64,000 nucleotides of DNA, taken from positions 1,082,001 through 1,146,000 of the forward strand of contig NZ_JAUSUL010000001.1 of the NCBI RefSeq assembly GCF_030814015.1, read 5' to 3'. A program made the translations under genes and the position numbers. Numbering within the stretch: the first letter of the stretch is position 1; each line of letters begins with the position of its first letter. Under the pieces are notes generated by a model. That model saw only the letters and a list, made by a program, of their open reading frames with translations. It did no database searches and was not told where the DNA came from. The stretch comes from Amorphus orientalis (lineage in GTDB: Bacteria; Pseudomonadota; Alphaproteobacteria; Rhizobiales; Amorphaceae). Shown here one piece after another: positions 26,273 through 34,800 of this stretch.

Positions 26273-27880
26273 TCAGCTCAACCCGGCAGCACGCCTTAGA
26301 ACGGCTTCGGCACTCGCGTTCGCCGTGTCGCCGGTCCACGCAACGAACTGGTCCGGGCGGATCAGGACGAGGCGCGCTTGCATCCGTTCTCTGCCATCCT
26401 CCGATGTGTCCGAGATGACCTTCAGGGGAATTCCGCAATCCGCTGCCGCCCGTGTCAGCGCTTCCACATCGGATGCGGCGGCATCGAGGGACAGGAGCGT
26501 AAACCCGCTGCCGAGCTCTTCGTAGAGGTTGCGCCCCGACGACAGGGGCTGCGGCGCCAGATGATGACCCGCCCGCGCCTCGAACGTATGCGATCCGACG
26601 GCGCTGCAGCGCGCGCCCTTTGGTCCGAAAACCACCGGCGACCCTTCATAGTTCGGCTCGAACGAGTGGACCTCCGCCGTTCCCTTCGCCCGCTCGGCCC
26701 AGGCCGCTTCGAACGCGGCTCGGTCGGTGTCCGGCGAATAGGTTTCGAGGAAGTCCCGGTCTTCGTTGATGAAATTCTCGATGAAGTCGCGAGCGGTTGA
26801 CTGGAACACCGGACGACGTTCGGCATCGTAGCTGTCGAGGAGCGCTTCGCCGCCCCATCCCTGGAGCGATGCAGCCAGCTTCCAGCCGAGATTGCGGGCA
26901 TCCTCGAACCCGGTGTTCACGCCGTAGCCGCCATAGGGCGGATGGCTGTGGGCCGCGTCGCCGGCGATGAACACCCGGCCCTTGCGGTAGGTGTCGGCGA
27001 CCGCGAAGCGCAGATCCCAGAACCCGATATAGTCGAATTCGACGTCGAACTCGGCACCGGCGGACTGGTGGAGGTAGCCGGTGAAATCGAAATTGTCCTT
27101 CGTGGTTCCGGGGGGCACCGGAGCGTGGAAGAACCAGGTCGACCCCAGGTCCACCCGGCCGAAGAAGCGCCAATAGCCCTTCAGATCGGGATGCAGAACG
27201 CTGAAGAACGATTTGCCGGGATAGCGGGTGAGGAGATCGTGCAATTCCTGGGATTTGAAGACCAGGAGCACCATGAGCCGGTCGTGGTCGGTCCGCGTCT
27301 GGGTGATGCCTGCTCCTTCGCGCAGCACCGAACGGCTGCCGTCGCAGCCGACGGCGTAGCGGGCGCGAATGGTCCGGCGGGTCTCCCCGTCCTTTTCCAC
27401 GATCGTGACGGTGACGCCGTCATGGTCCTGGGACACGCCTTCGCCCGACCAGCCGTAGACGATATCCACCGACGGAATCTCGGCGGCCCGGGCCCGCAGC
27501 ACCTCCTCGGTCGCATACTGGGGCAGCCGCTCGTTGTCGGTGAAGTAGTAGGGCCTCACCAGCTCGCGCTGCAGCCAGTCGTAGTGATAGTCGCCGAGCA
27601 GCGTCCCGTACGCCGTCAGTCCCCCGATGCCGAAGCCGGGTGGGATCGTCCGTGCGGCCCGCAGTTCCTTTTCCGCTCCCCAGAAATGGAAGTGCTCCAT
27701 CGTCCGTTGGGTCAGGTTCTGTCCCTTCGGAACCGGCTGCGGAACGGGGTGGCGCTCGACGACGATCGTCTTGATGCCACGCTGACCGAGCTCGATGGCG
27801 AGTCCCATTCCGACCGGGCCGCCGCCAACGATGATGACGTCGCCGGTCAGCTCCCTGGGCGCGTTGGCTGCCTCTGACAT
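26273..27880 (-). CDS. FAD-dependent phenol-type monooxygenase (copy 2)
   Basis: This is a 535-residue class A flavin hydroxylase. It has VGGGPVGMGLAIELGQRG near residue 18 (ADP-binding), VGCDGSRS (DG motif), AGDAAHSHPPYGG (GD motif) and a C-terminal thioredoxin-like region with ARLVLIRPDQFVAW. It differs considerably from copy 1 (GD motif and N-terminus), so substrates probably differ. It lies 12 bases after the amidohydrolase gene in an operon with a TAXI-TRAP transporter. A plausible role is to hydroxylate the phenol released by that amidohydrolase, for example resorcinol to hydroxyquinol. Confidence 0.9.
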   Translation of the reverse strand: MSEAANAPRELTGDVIIVGGGPVGMGLAIELGQRGIKTIVVERHPVPQPVPKGQNLTQRTMEHFHFWGAEKELRAARTIPPGFGIGGLTAYGTLLGDYHYDWLQRELVRPYYFTDNERLPQYATEEVLRARAAEIPSVDIVYGWSGEGVSQDHDGVTVTIVEKDGETRRTIRARYAVGCDGSRSVLREGAGITQTRTDHDRLMVLLVFKSQELHDLLTRYPGKSFFSVLHPDLKGYWRFFGRVDLGSTWFFHAPVPPGTTKDNFDFTGYLHQSAGAEFDVEFDYIGFWDLRFAVADTYRKGRVFIAGDAAHSHPPYGGYGVNTGFEDARNLGWKLAASLQGWGGEALLDSYDAERRPVFQSTARDFIENFINEDRDFLETYSPDTDRAAFEAAWAERAKGTAEVHSFEPNYEGSPVVFGPKGARCSAVGSHTFEARAGHHLAPQPLSSGRNLYEELGSGFTLLSLDAAASDVEALTRAAADCGIPLKVISDTSEDGRERMQARLVLIRPDQFVAWTGDTANASAEAVLRRAAGLS

Positions 27881-27892
27881 CGTCGGCCCCTT

Positions 27893-28909
27893 CTAGACGC
27901 TCAGACCGAGGAGTTTCACCGCATTGTCCTGGAAGATCTTGCGGCGCAGCTCGTCGGAGATGTCCATCTCCTCGATGATCCGGATCGTTTCCCGGATGTA
28001 CATCGGACCCGCTTCGGGATCGAACGGTGCGTCGGAGGCGAACAGGACGTGGTCCTCGCCGAAGAATTCGATGGCGTGCTCGATCGCCTTCTGCGAGCCG
28101 AACGAGGCCGTGTCGGCATAGAAGTCCTTGAAGTAGTCCAGGTGCGGCCGCTTCAGCGCCTTGCGCACGGCCGCCAGGTCGCGGTCCGTCGTGCGCGCTC
28201 CCATCTGGTCCCAGCCCGGGCCGACCCGTCCTTCGAAGAACGGCACCATCCCGCCGGCATGATGGGTGATGACCTTCAGGCCCGGATATTTATCGAAGAG
28301 GCCGGAGAACACCATGCGGGCCATCGCGGCGGAGGTCTCGTAAGGCCAGCCGAACGTCCACCAGATCTCGTACTCGGACCGGTCCTCGCTCAGATAGTCG
28401 GCGAAGTTCTCGCCGCGGGCCGGGTGAAGCCACACCGGCTTTCCGGCCTTCGCCATATATTCGAAGAACGGCCCGAACTCCGGCAGGTCGACCGGCTTGC
28501 CGTTTACGTTGGTGAAGATCTGCATGCCGACGGCACCCAGGTCCTCGACGGCCCGCCGGCTTTCTTCGACCACCGCATCGAGGCTTGTCATCGGCGCCGT
28601 GCCGATGAAGGCCGGGAAACGGTCGGGATGGTCCCGGCAGAGCTCGGCCATGGAATCCGAGCCGATCTTGGACAGTTCCAGTGCCTTCGCCGGATCGGCC
28701 AGCTTCTCAAGTGGCGGCGAGGCGAGGGAAAGCACCTGCTGATAATCCTCGCCGAACATGTCCATGACTTCGAACCTGCGATCGAGGTTGGTCATCATGG
28801 GTACGGCACCGGACCGCCGGGTGATGTCCGTCATCTCTCCGATGTGGTCGATCAGCGCGTCGAAGAACGGTTTCGGCCAGATGTGATTGAATATGTCGAT
28901 CTTCTTCAT
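27893..28909 (-). CDS. ACMSD-family amidohydrolase, possible (di)hydroxybenzoate decarboxylase
   Basis: This is a 338-residue TIM-barrel protein of the amidohydrolase_2/ACMSD group, which includes gamma-resorcylate and 5-carboxyvanillate decarboxylases. Metal-site candidates are His162 (WLHPARG), His216 (ITHHAGGMVPFF) and Asp293 (FASDAPFD). The N-terminal HxH motif is reduced to Phe7-Asn-His9 (DIFNHIWP), losing the first histidine. The ATG at 28909 has GGAGG in front; a longer in-frame start at 28939 does not. With a phenol hydroxylase downstream and hydroxyquinol enzymes nearby, non-oxidative decarboxylation of a dihydroxybenzoate is the best guess. A hydrolase acting on a ring-fission product is the alternative. 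Confidence 0.83.
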   Translation of the reverse strand: MKKIDIFNHIWPKPFFDALIDHIGEMTDITRRSGAVPMMTNLDRRFEVMDMFGEDYQQVLSLASPPLEKLADPAKALELSKIGSDSMAELCRDHPDRFPAFIGTAPMTSLDAVVEESRRAVEDLGAVGMQIFTNVNGKPVDLPEFGPFFEYMAKAGKPVWLHPARGENFADYLSEDRSEYEIWWTFGWPYETSAAMARMVFSGLFDKYPGLKVITHHAGGMVPFFEGRVGPGWDQMGARTTDRDLAAVRKALKRPHLDYFKDFYADTASFGSQKAIEHAIEFFGEDHVLFASDAPFDPEAGPMYIRETIRIIEEMDISDELRRKIFQDNAVKLLGLSV

Positions 28910-28958
28910 GTGTTCCTCCGTCGAAATCCGTGTGTGCAACGTCTTGGGGGCGGTCGTT

Positions 28959-29744
28959 CTACGAGGGGAGCTCAGCGGTCTGGTTGCGATGGCGGGCCAG
29001 GTGCTCGCTGATCCCGTTTGCGGTCTTGATGAGAGCCGACCCGATGCGGCCGACGCCGAACCGGCTGGCGGCTTCCTGGGACATGGTCAGGCAGAGGGAG
29101 GCGATCGGGCTGGTGCTGTTGTCGAAGATCGGCGCGGCGATGCCGGTCACCCCCGGTGTCACTTCACCGTAGGCGACGGCGTATCCCGTCCGCCGGATCT
29201 GGCGCAGGACGTCCAGGAAATCGTCGCGCGTGTCGCCCAGGCCCGTGGCGCGAAACTCCTCCAGATTGTCCTCGACGAACGGCAGCAGTTTCCGGCGCGG
29301 AAGAAAGGCGATGATCGAACGCGAGATCGCCCCGCGTGCCAGCGGCATCGGTCGTCCGCGCGGGTAGCTCGTCTGCACCTCCGACGTCGAACAGGCCGAG
29401 GCGACGCACAACAGCTTGTTTCCGTACCAGCGCACCAGAAGCGAGTTGCAGGGATAGGCCTCGGCCAGCGCATCGAGATGCTGCCGCGCGTGCAGCACCA
29501 GCGTGTCGGACTTGCGCATGAGGAAGTCGAGCTCGACCACGCGGGGCCCGAGCGTGAAGCCGCCGGATGGCGTGGACGTCAGGAAACCCGCGTCTTTCAG
29601 GGTCTTCAGATAGCGGTAGAGCGTGGGCCGGCTGTAGCCGAGTTCCGCCATCAGTTCGTCCGGCGTCCATTCGAGACGCTCTTCGGAGAAGACATCCAGA
29701 AGCGCGATCACCCGCTCCAGGCTGTTGCGCGACTCCATCGTCAT
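28959..29744 (-). CDS. IclR-family transcriptional regulator
   Basis: This is a 261-residue regulator. The N-terminal winged helix reads WTPDELMAELGYSRPTLYRYLKTL, with the wing GGFTLGPRVVEL, and a C-terminal effector domain of IclR type follows (ARGAISRSIIAFLP, and GIAAPIFDNSTSPIASLCL). Its ATG overlaps the stop of the TRAP permease as ATGA, so it is embedded in the operon that it probably autoregulates. A 31-base imperfect palindrome at 32684-32714, upstream of the first gene, is a candidate operator. The effector is likely the transported aromatic or its product. Confidence 0.9.
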   Translation of the reverse strand: MTMESRNSLERVIALLDVFSEERLEWTPDELMAELGYSRPTLYRYLKTLKDAGFLTSTPSGGFTLGPRVVELDFLMRKSDTLVLHARQHLDALAEAYPCNSLLVRWYGNKLLCVASACSTSEVQTSYPRGRPMPLARGAISRSIIAFLPRRKLLPFVEDNLEEFRATGLGDTRDDFLDVLRQIRRTGYAVAYGEVTPGVTGIAAPIFDNSTSPIASLCLTMSQEAASRFGVGRIGSALIKTANGISEHLARHRNQTAELPS

Positions 29745-31681
29745 GATCTCGCGCCGACCGTGCTGCGTCGTTCACGGACGATCTCCGCCGCCATCAGCGC
29801 GGCGCCTCCGACCACCCCGATGATGTCGCTGTAGAGCGCACCCGGAAAGGCTCCGGCCGGGACCAGCGCCGCCAGGCCAAGAATGGCGAACAGGCATCGT
29901 TTGGCGGGCGACAGGATGGAGGCGAAGTAGCCGGCGAGGGCGGCGGAGATCAGCCAGACGCCGACGACCGCCGTCGTTACCGCAAGCCCGATGTGAAAGG
30001 AATCGCCCATCATCAGAAGGCTCGGGGAAAACACGAACAGCACCGGCACCACATAGGCGGACCAGCCGAACCGCATCGCCGCGAACCCCGTCGCCATCGC
30101 CGGTGCCTTGCCGATGGCCGCCGCGGCGAAGGCCGCCATCGCGATCGGCGGGGTGATCATCGACATCATCCCGAAATAGAGCACGTAGAGATGGGCCGCG
30201 ATCGGCTGAATCCCGAGCTCGACCAGGGCCGGCGCCACCAGCGCGGCGAGAAGGACGTAGACCCCGAGCGTGGGCAGGCCCATGCCGAGCACGATGCAGA
30301 CGATGGCGGAAAGTCCCAGAAGCAGGATGATGCTGGACCCGCCGAGCTGAACCAGCGCATAGGTCAGGTTGAAGCTTAGGCCGGTGAGGTTGAGAATGCC
30401 GATCACGAGCCCCGACGCGGCCGAAATGAGAACGATCTCCACGACGGCATGGCCGGTGGTGGAGAGGCTCGCGCCGATTGCCCGCACGGAAGGGCGCTTG
30501 CCGCGGTAGCCGATCGCCAGGGACGTCGCGATGATCGAAACCACGGCGATCAGGGCCGCTCGCTCCGGCTGCCAGTTCAGGGCGAAGAGCACATAGATCA
30601 GGATGGCGAAGCCCAACAGGAAATGCGCGCCCCCAAGCACGCCCTTCGCCGGGGGAATGTCGGACTTCGGCACCGGGGCGATGCCCAGGCGCGCGGCTTC
30701 GAGGTCGGCCTGGATGAACACCGCGATATAGTAGAGAAGGGCCGGGATAAGCGCGGCCAGCACCACGACGGAATAGGAAACGGACAGGAACTCCGCCATC
30801 AGGAAGGCCGCGGCGCCCATCACCGGCGGCATCAGCTGGCCACCCGTCGAGGCGACGGCTTCGATGGCCGCCGCCTTATGCGAGGGATAGCCGTCGCGCT
30901 TGATCATCGGGATGGTGACGACGCCCGTGCCTACGACGTTCGCGACCGCGGAGCCGGAGATCGAGCCGAACAGGCCGGAGGCGAGAACGGAGATCTTCAT
31001 CGAGCCGCCGCGGAAGCGGCCCATGCCCAGCATCGCGGCATCGGTGAAGAAGTTGGAGCCGCCCGTCAGTCCGAGCAGCACGCCGAACAGGATGAAGGCG
31101 ATGACGATGGTCGACGCGACCGACATCGGCAGGCCGAGAATGCCGTTGGCGTCGAAGGCCATGTAGCCGGAAAGGAGCTGCCATCCCTGGGCGCGTCCCT
31201 GCAGCCGGCCCGGCACGAGATCCCCGAAGAGACCGTAGAGCAGGAACGCCGAAATGATGATGACGAGCGCCCACCCGGTCGCGCGGCGCAGCGCCTCCAG
31301 GGTTAGTGCGATCGTGATGATGCCGGGTATCCAGACCTCCGGCGGCCGCGCGAAGATCTGGTTGATGAGATCGGGATAGCGCAGCGCGATGTAGCCGACG
31401 GCCAGGGCGCTGACGATTGCGAGGACGACGTCGAGCCACGGCACCCGCCGGCGTGCGGCGCCCCGCCGGGCGGGAAGCGTGAGAAAGGCGATCGGCAACA
31501 CGAGGCCGAGAATGAGTGCGAAGAATTGCTGCGGGTAGAAGCCGACGCCGAGATAGCGCGGCAGCGAGATCGCCCACGCCACCGCGGCGAGGGTGAGGAG
31601 GCCGGCGAGCACGTCTGCAATCGGCCGGCAGATTTCAATGGAGGGGCCGCGACCGACCCCTCCCACACCATCTGTCTGCAT
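29741..31681 (-). CDS. TRAP transporter fused permease (TAXI type, second system)
   Basis: This is a 646-residue fused DctQM permease with many hydrophobic helices. Family segments include GSISGSAVANVVGTGVVTIP, VASTGGQLMPPVMGAAAF and GMGLPTLGVYVLLAALVAP. It pairs with the TAXI binding protein encoded nine bases upstream. Its neighbours are an amidohydrolase and a phenol hydroxylase, so the substrate is inferred to be an aromatic carboxylate. It is homologous in layout to the fused permease at 13779. Confidence 0.92.
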   Translation of the reverse strand: MQTDGVGGVGRGPSIEICRPIADVLAGLLTLAAVAWAISLPRYLGVGFYPQQFFALILGLVLPIAFLTLPARRGAARRRVPWLDVVLAIVSALAVGYIALRYPDLINQIFARPPEVWIPGIITIALTLEALRRATGWALVIIISAFLLYGLFGDLVPGRLQGRAQGWQLLSGYMAFDANGILGLPMSVASTIVIAFILFGVLLGLTGGSNFFTDAAMLGMGRFRGGSMKISVLASGLFGSISGSAVANVVGTGVVTIPMIKRDGYPSHKAAAIEAVASTGGQLMPPVMGAAAFLMAEFLSVSYSVVVLAALIPALLYYIAVFIQADLEAARLGIAPVPKSDIPPAKGVLGGAHFLLGFAILIYVLFALNWQPERAALIAVVSIIATSLAIGYRGKRPSVRAIGASLSTTGHAVVEIVLISAASGLVIGILNLTGLSFNLTYALVQLGGSSIILLLGLSAIVCIVLGMGLPTLGVYVLLAALVAPALVELGIQPIAAHLYVLYFGMMSMITPPIAMAAFAAAAIGKAPAMATGFAAMRFGWSAYVVPVLFVFSPSLLMMGDSFHIGLAVTTAVVGVWLISAALAGYFASILSPAKRCLFAILGLAALVPAGAFPGALYSDIIGVVGGAALMAAEIVRERRSTVGARS

Positions 31682-31690
31682 GTGGCGGCC

Positions 31691-32638
31691 CTAGTTCAGG
31701 CCGGCTTCTTCGAAGAATTTCAGCGCGCCGGGATGATAGGAGTTCACCCCGACATCGCTCGCCATGTCCGCCGGATCGAACTGGTTGAACGGCGGGAAGG
31801 ACGAGGCCATCGTTTCCTTGCCCTCGTAGATCGCCTTGGCCATTTCGTAGACGACGTCGTCCGGCACGTTGGCGTTCGTGAAGACCACCTGGGGATAGGC
31901 GAAATAGCTCGCGGTTTCCGGAACGCCCGGAGTGGTGCCGCCCTCGATCTCCGTGAAGAACGCCACCGGCCAGAACTTCCGGGCCAGCTTCAGATTTTCG
32001 TCGGTCGGCTCGATCGGGATCGCATAGAGCCCGCCGACCGCCGCATCCGCTTCGCGGACCTTGCCGGCTCCGTGGGCGAAGATGAAGCCCACGCTTTCGC
32101 CTGCCATGAAGGCGTCCGCCCCGGCAACGACGCTGGGAACGTTGACCGGCTCGATGTCGTCTCGGGTCATGCCTGCGGTCGCGTACATGGCGTCGAGCTG
32201 CGGCAGGATCGTGTTCTGCGCGGTGTAGCCGTCAACCATCGGCTTGCCCTTCAGATCAGCGATCGTGCGGATGCCGCTGTCGGCACGCACGAAGATCGCT
32301 TCCCTGAGTGGCATGATGCTCGCGACGATGCGCAGATCGGGATTGGCATTCCCTTCGAACCATTCTTTCCCTTCCAGGGCGTAGGCCACTTCCTGGAGGT
32401 TGGCGACACCGAACTCGATGCCGCCGGAGGCAACGAAGGGGATGTACTGGTTGGGGCTGGTGGCCGGCTGGATCGTGGCGTTGAGCCCGGCCTTGTTGGA
32501 CGCGTTGGCGACTGCGGTCCCGATATTGTGGAACAGCGATCCCGGATTGGACGTCGCGATCCCGACATTCTGAGCCGAAGCAGTCCCGGCGAAAGCCAGC
32601 CCGAAGGCCGCTGCCGCCGCAGCGATCGACATACGCAT
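31691..32638 (-). CDS. TAXI-family TRAP transporter solute-binding protein (second system)
   Basis: This is a 315-residue periplasmic protein with a Sec signal peptide (MRMSIAAAAAAFGLAFAGTA, cleavage after ASA). TAXI features follow: VGIATSNPGSLFHNIGTAVA and NQYIPFVASGGIEFGVANLQ. It is the first gene of a five-gene minus-strand operon (TAXI, permease, IclR, amidohydrolase, monooxygenase). Unlike the other binding-protein genes here, no hairpin separates it from its permease, which starts nine bases later. Confidence 0.9.
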   Translation of the reverse strand: MRMSIAAAAAAFGLAFAGTASAQNVGIATSNPGSLFHNIGTAVANASNKAGLNATIQPATSPNQYIPFVASGGIEFGVANLQEVAYALEGKEWFEGNANPDLRIVASIMPLREAIFVRADSGIRTIADLKGKPMVDGYTAQNTILPQLDAMYATAGMTRDDIEPVNVPSVVAGADAFMAGESVGFIFAHGAGKVREADAAVGGLYAIPIEPTDENLKLARKFWPVAFFTEIEGGTTPGVPETASYFAYPQVVFTNANVPDDVVYEMAKAIYEGKETMASSFPPFNQFDPADMASDVGVNSYHPGALKFFEEAGLN

Positions 32639-32683
32639 GCGTTTTCCTCCCTCTCCTTTTGTCGGCCCATATGTGTTAGACCG

Positions 32684-32714
32684 TTCAGAAATCTTTCTAT
32701 ATGAGATTTTTGAA
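32684..32714. promoter_or_regulatory. Imperfect 11-bp-arm palindrome, candidate IclR operator
   Basis: TTCAGAAATCT at 32684-32694 and AGATTTTTGAA at 32704-32714 are inverted repeats with one mismatch and a nine-base spacer. They lie in the AT-rich gap between the divergent TAXI gene and the ThDP-enzyme gene. IclR-family proteins bind symmetric AT-rich sites of roughly this kind. The regulator encoded at 28959 in the same operon is the likely ligand. Only the symmetry is observed. Confidence 0.5.
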
Positions 32715-32798
32715 TGAGACTACCGGTTAATTCGCGCTCGCAAATTGGCCCTTCGCAAAACGGTAGTCCGCGGCCAAAGAGCGCCTGGGAGGAAATTC

Positions 32799-34514
32799 GT
32801 GAGCGATGACGCCAACCCGCGAGGGTGCGAACCGAAGACCGGAGCCGAAGCGCTCCTGACCGGCCTCAAGACCAGCGGAGTGGACTATCTCTTCGCCAAT
32901 GCGGGCACCGACTTCCCGCCGATCATCGAGGCGCTCGCCACGTTGCCTCCGGGCCAGGTCGCGGAAGCGCTGACGATCCCCCACGAGACCGCCAGTGTCG
33001 CGATGGCGCACGGCTACTATCTCGTCACAGGTCGCCCGCAGGCGGTGATGGTCCACGTCAATGTCGGGCTCGCCAATGCGGCGATGGGGGTCATCAACGC
33101 GGCAAGCGACAACGTTCCCGTCGTCGTCATGTCCGGCCGCACCCCGATCACCGAGCGCGGACGTCCGGGACACCGCGTCACGCCGATCCACTATGGCCAG
33201 GAGATGTACGACCAGGCCTCGCTGGTTTCCGATGTCACCAAGTTCCACTACGAGCTGCGCTATCCCGAACAGGGGGCTTCGCTTGCCGCCCGTGCGGTCT
33301 CGCTGGCGAACAGCGAACCGAAGGGCCCGGTCTATCTCAGCCTTCCGCGCGAGCCGCTGATGGAGGTCATCGAAACGCAGCCGCTGCCGAAATCGCCCCC
33401 TCCGCCGACGACTGCGGCTCATCCTGATCCGGACGCGCTCGCGGTCGTTGCGGGTTGGATCGCCGAAGCCGAAGCGCCGCTGGTGCTGTGCCAGCGGGGC
33501 GACCCGGCCGGGCGGTTGGGCGAAGCGCTTTCCGCTTTCTGCAATCGGCATGGCATCGGGGTGGCGGAACCCTTTCCCCTGCGCAATGTCATGGCGACGA
33601 ACGACGATGCGTTCCTCGGCTATGACGTCAAGGCGGCGATGGAAGGGGCGGACGTGGTCGTCGTGCTTGATGCCGGTATCCCCTGGCTCGAGGCGTTTCA
33701 TGCGCCGGACGAGGGGGTAAAGGTGGTCCATATCGGCGCCGATCCGCATTTCGCGCGGATGCCCGTCCGCAGCTACAGGTGCGATCTGGCGATCGCCGCC
33801 GATCCGGTTGCCGCCGTCGAGGCGCTTTCAGCGGTCATGAAGGACCCCGATGAGCGCAGTCGGAGCCGACGGGAAAAGGTGTCGGCCCGGGCGCAGGCAT
33901 GGCGCGCGAAGGCCCTGAGCGAAGCGAAGACAGGGTGCACCACGCCGATGACGGCGGAGTGGATGAGCCGCTGTCTATCCGACGCTCTCGACGACACGGC
34001 CGTGGTCTTCGGCGAGCTGGGTTTCGTTCCGGGATCGATGACCCTGGCGGGGGCCAACCGGGCGTTCAACCCTCCCCATTCCGGCGGCCTCGGCTGGGCA
34101 CTTCCCGCTGCCCTCGGGGCGCAACTGGCCGACCGCACCCGGATGGTCGTCGCCTGTATCGGCGACGGGTCCTATATTTTTGCCAATCCTGTCGCCTGCC
34201 ACCAGATCGCCGAGGCTCTCGAGCTTCCGATCCTGACGATCATCAAGAACAACGGCATGTGGAACGCGGTCCGCCGTTCGGTGATCAACAGCTATCCGCA
34301 GGGGGCCGCTGCCCGAGCCAACGCCATGCCGTTGACCTCGCTGGAGCCGGCACCCGACTATCTGAAGGTCGCCGAAGCCAGCCGCGCCTATACCGAGCGG
34401 GTGGAGAATGGCCAAGATCTTCCGGCGGCGCTGGCGCGCGCGATGGCCGTCATCCGCGACGAGCGGCGTCAGGCGGTCCTCGACGTGCGGGTCGCAGTCT
34501 CCGATCGCAACTGA
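32799..34514 (+). CDS. Thiamine diphosphate-dependent enzyme, acetolactate synthase/benzoylformate decarboxylase-like
   Basis: This is a 571-residue three-domain ThDP enzyme. The N-terminal Pyr domain has FANAGTDFPPIIEAL and the activating glutamate in PHETASVAMAHGY. The C-terminal PP domain carries the cofactor motif CIGDGSYIFAN ending in IIKNNGMW. It would decarboxylate or ligate a 2-oxo acid. The GTG at 32799 is preferred because GGGAGG is six bases before it. Acetolactate synthase is unlikely because no small subunit is present and the setting is catabolic. A benzoylformate- or other 2-oxo-acid decarboxylase is more likely. It is divergent from the TAXI operon and may share its regulatory region. 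The gap after it (34515-34800) holds no gene. Confidence 0.85.
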   Translation: MSDDANPRGCEPKTGAEALLTGLKTSGVDYLFANAGTDFPPIIEALATLPPGQVAEALTIPHETASVAMAHGYYLVTGRPQAVMVHVNVGLANAAMGVINAASDNVPVVVMSGRTPITERGRPGHRVTPIHYGQEMYDQASLVSDVTKFHYELRYPEQGASLAARAVSLANSEPKGPVYLSLPREPLMEVIETQPLPKSPPPPTTAAHPDPDALAVVAGWIAEAEAPLVLCQRGDPAGRLGEALSAFCNRHGIGVAEPFPLRNVMATNDDAFLGYDVKAAMEGADVVVVLDAGIPWLEAFHAPDEGVKVVHIGADPHFARMPVRSYRCDLAIAADPVAAVEALSAVMKDPDERSRSRREKVSARAQAWRAKALSEAKTGCTTPMTAEWMSRCLSDALDDTAVVFGELGFVPGSMTLAGANRAFNPPHSGGLGWALPAALGAQLADRTRMVVACIGDGSYIFANPVACHQIAEALELPILTIIKNNGMWNAVRRSVINSYPQGAAARANAMPLTSLEPAPDYLKVAEASRAYTERVENGQDLPAALARAMAVIRDERRQAVLDVRVAVSDRN

Positions 34515-34749
34515 GCTTCTGCCTCAATGCAGTTGGTTGCGCCGAATCGCTTGGGCCACCGGCTCGAGCGCCGGGGAAGATCTGACCTTCCTCACCGCCC
34601 ATGGGTGTCGGCAGGAGACGGTTAATGCGGCCGGACTGATGACCTGCTCGACCAGAAAGCTGTCGTTCGCTTCGTCACCAATGGGACGAATTCAGGCTTA
34701 GGCTTGGGGATTGAGGTGTCGTCATCGTATCCCGATAATCCGGGCCTGC

Positions 34750-34766
34750 CAGAGACATCGTCTCTG
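34750..34766. promoter_or_regulatory. Small perfect palindrome upstream of the Cache-HAMP gene
   Basis: CAGAGAC-atc-GTCTCTG forms a 7-bp perfect inverted repeat 34 bases before the start codon at 34801. It could be an operator or a leader hairpin. The rest of the 286-base gap shows no gene or clear promoter. Confidence 0.3.
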
Positions 34767-34800
34767 TCCATGGAGCCGAAAGCAGCCAACGGGAATTTCG

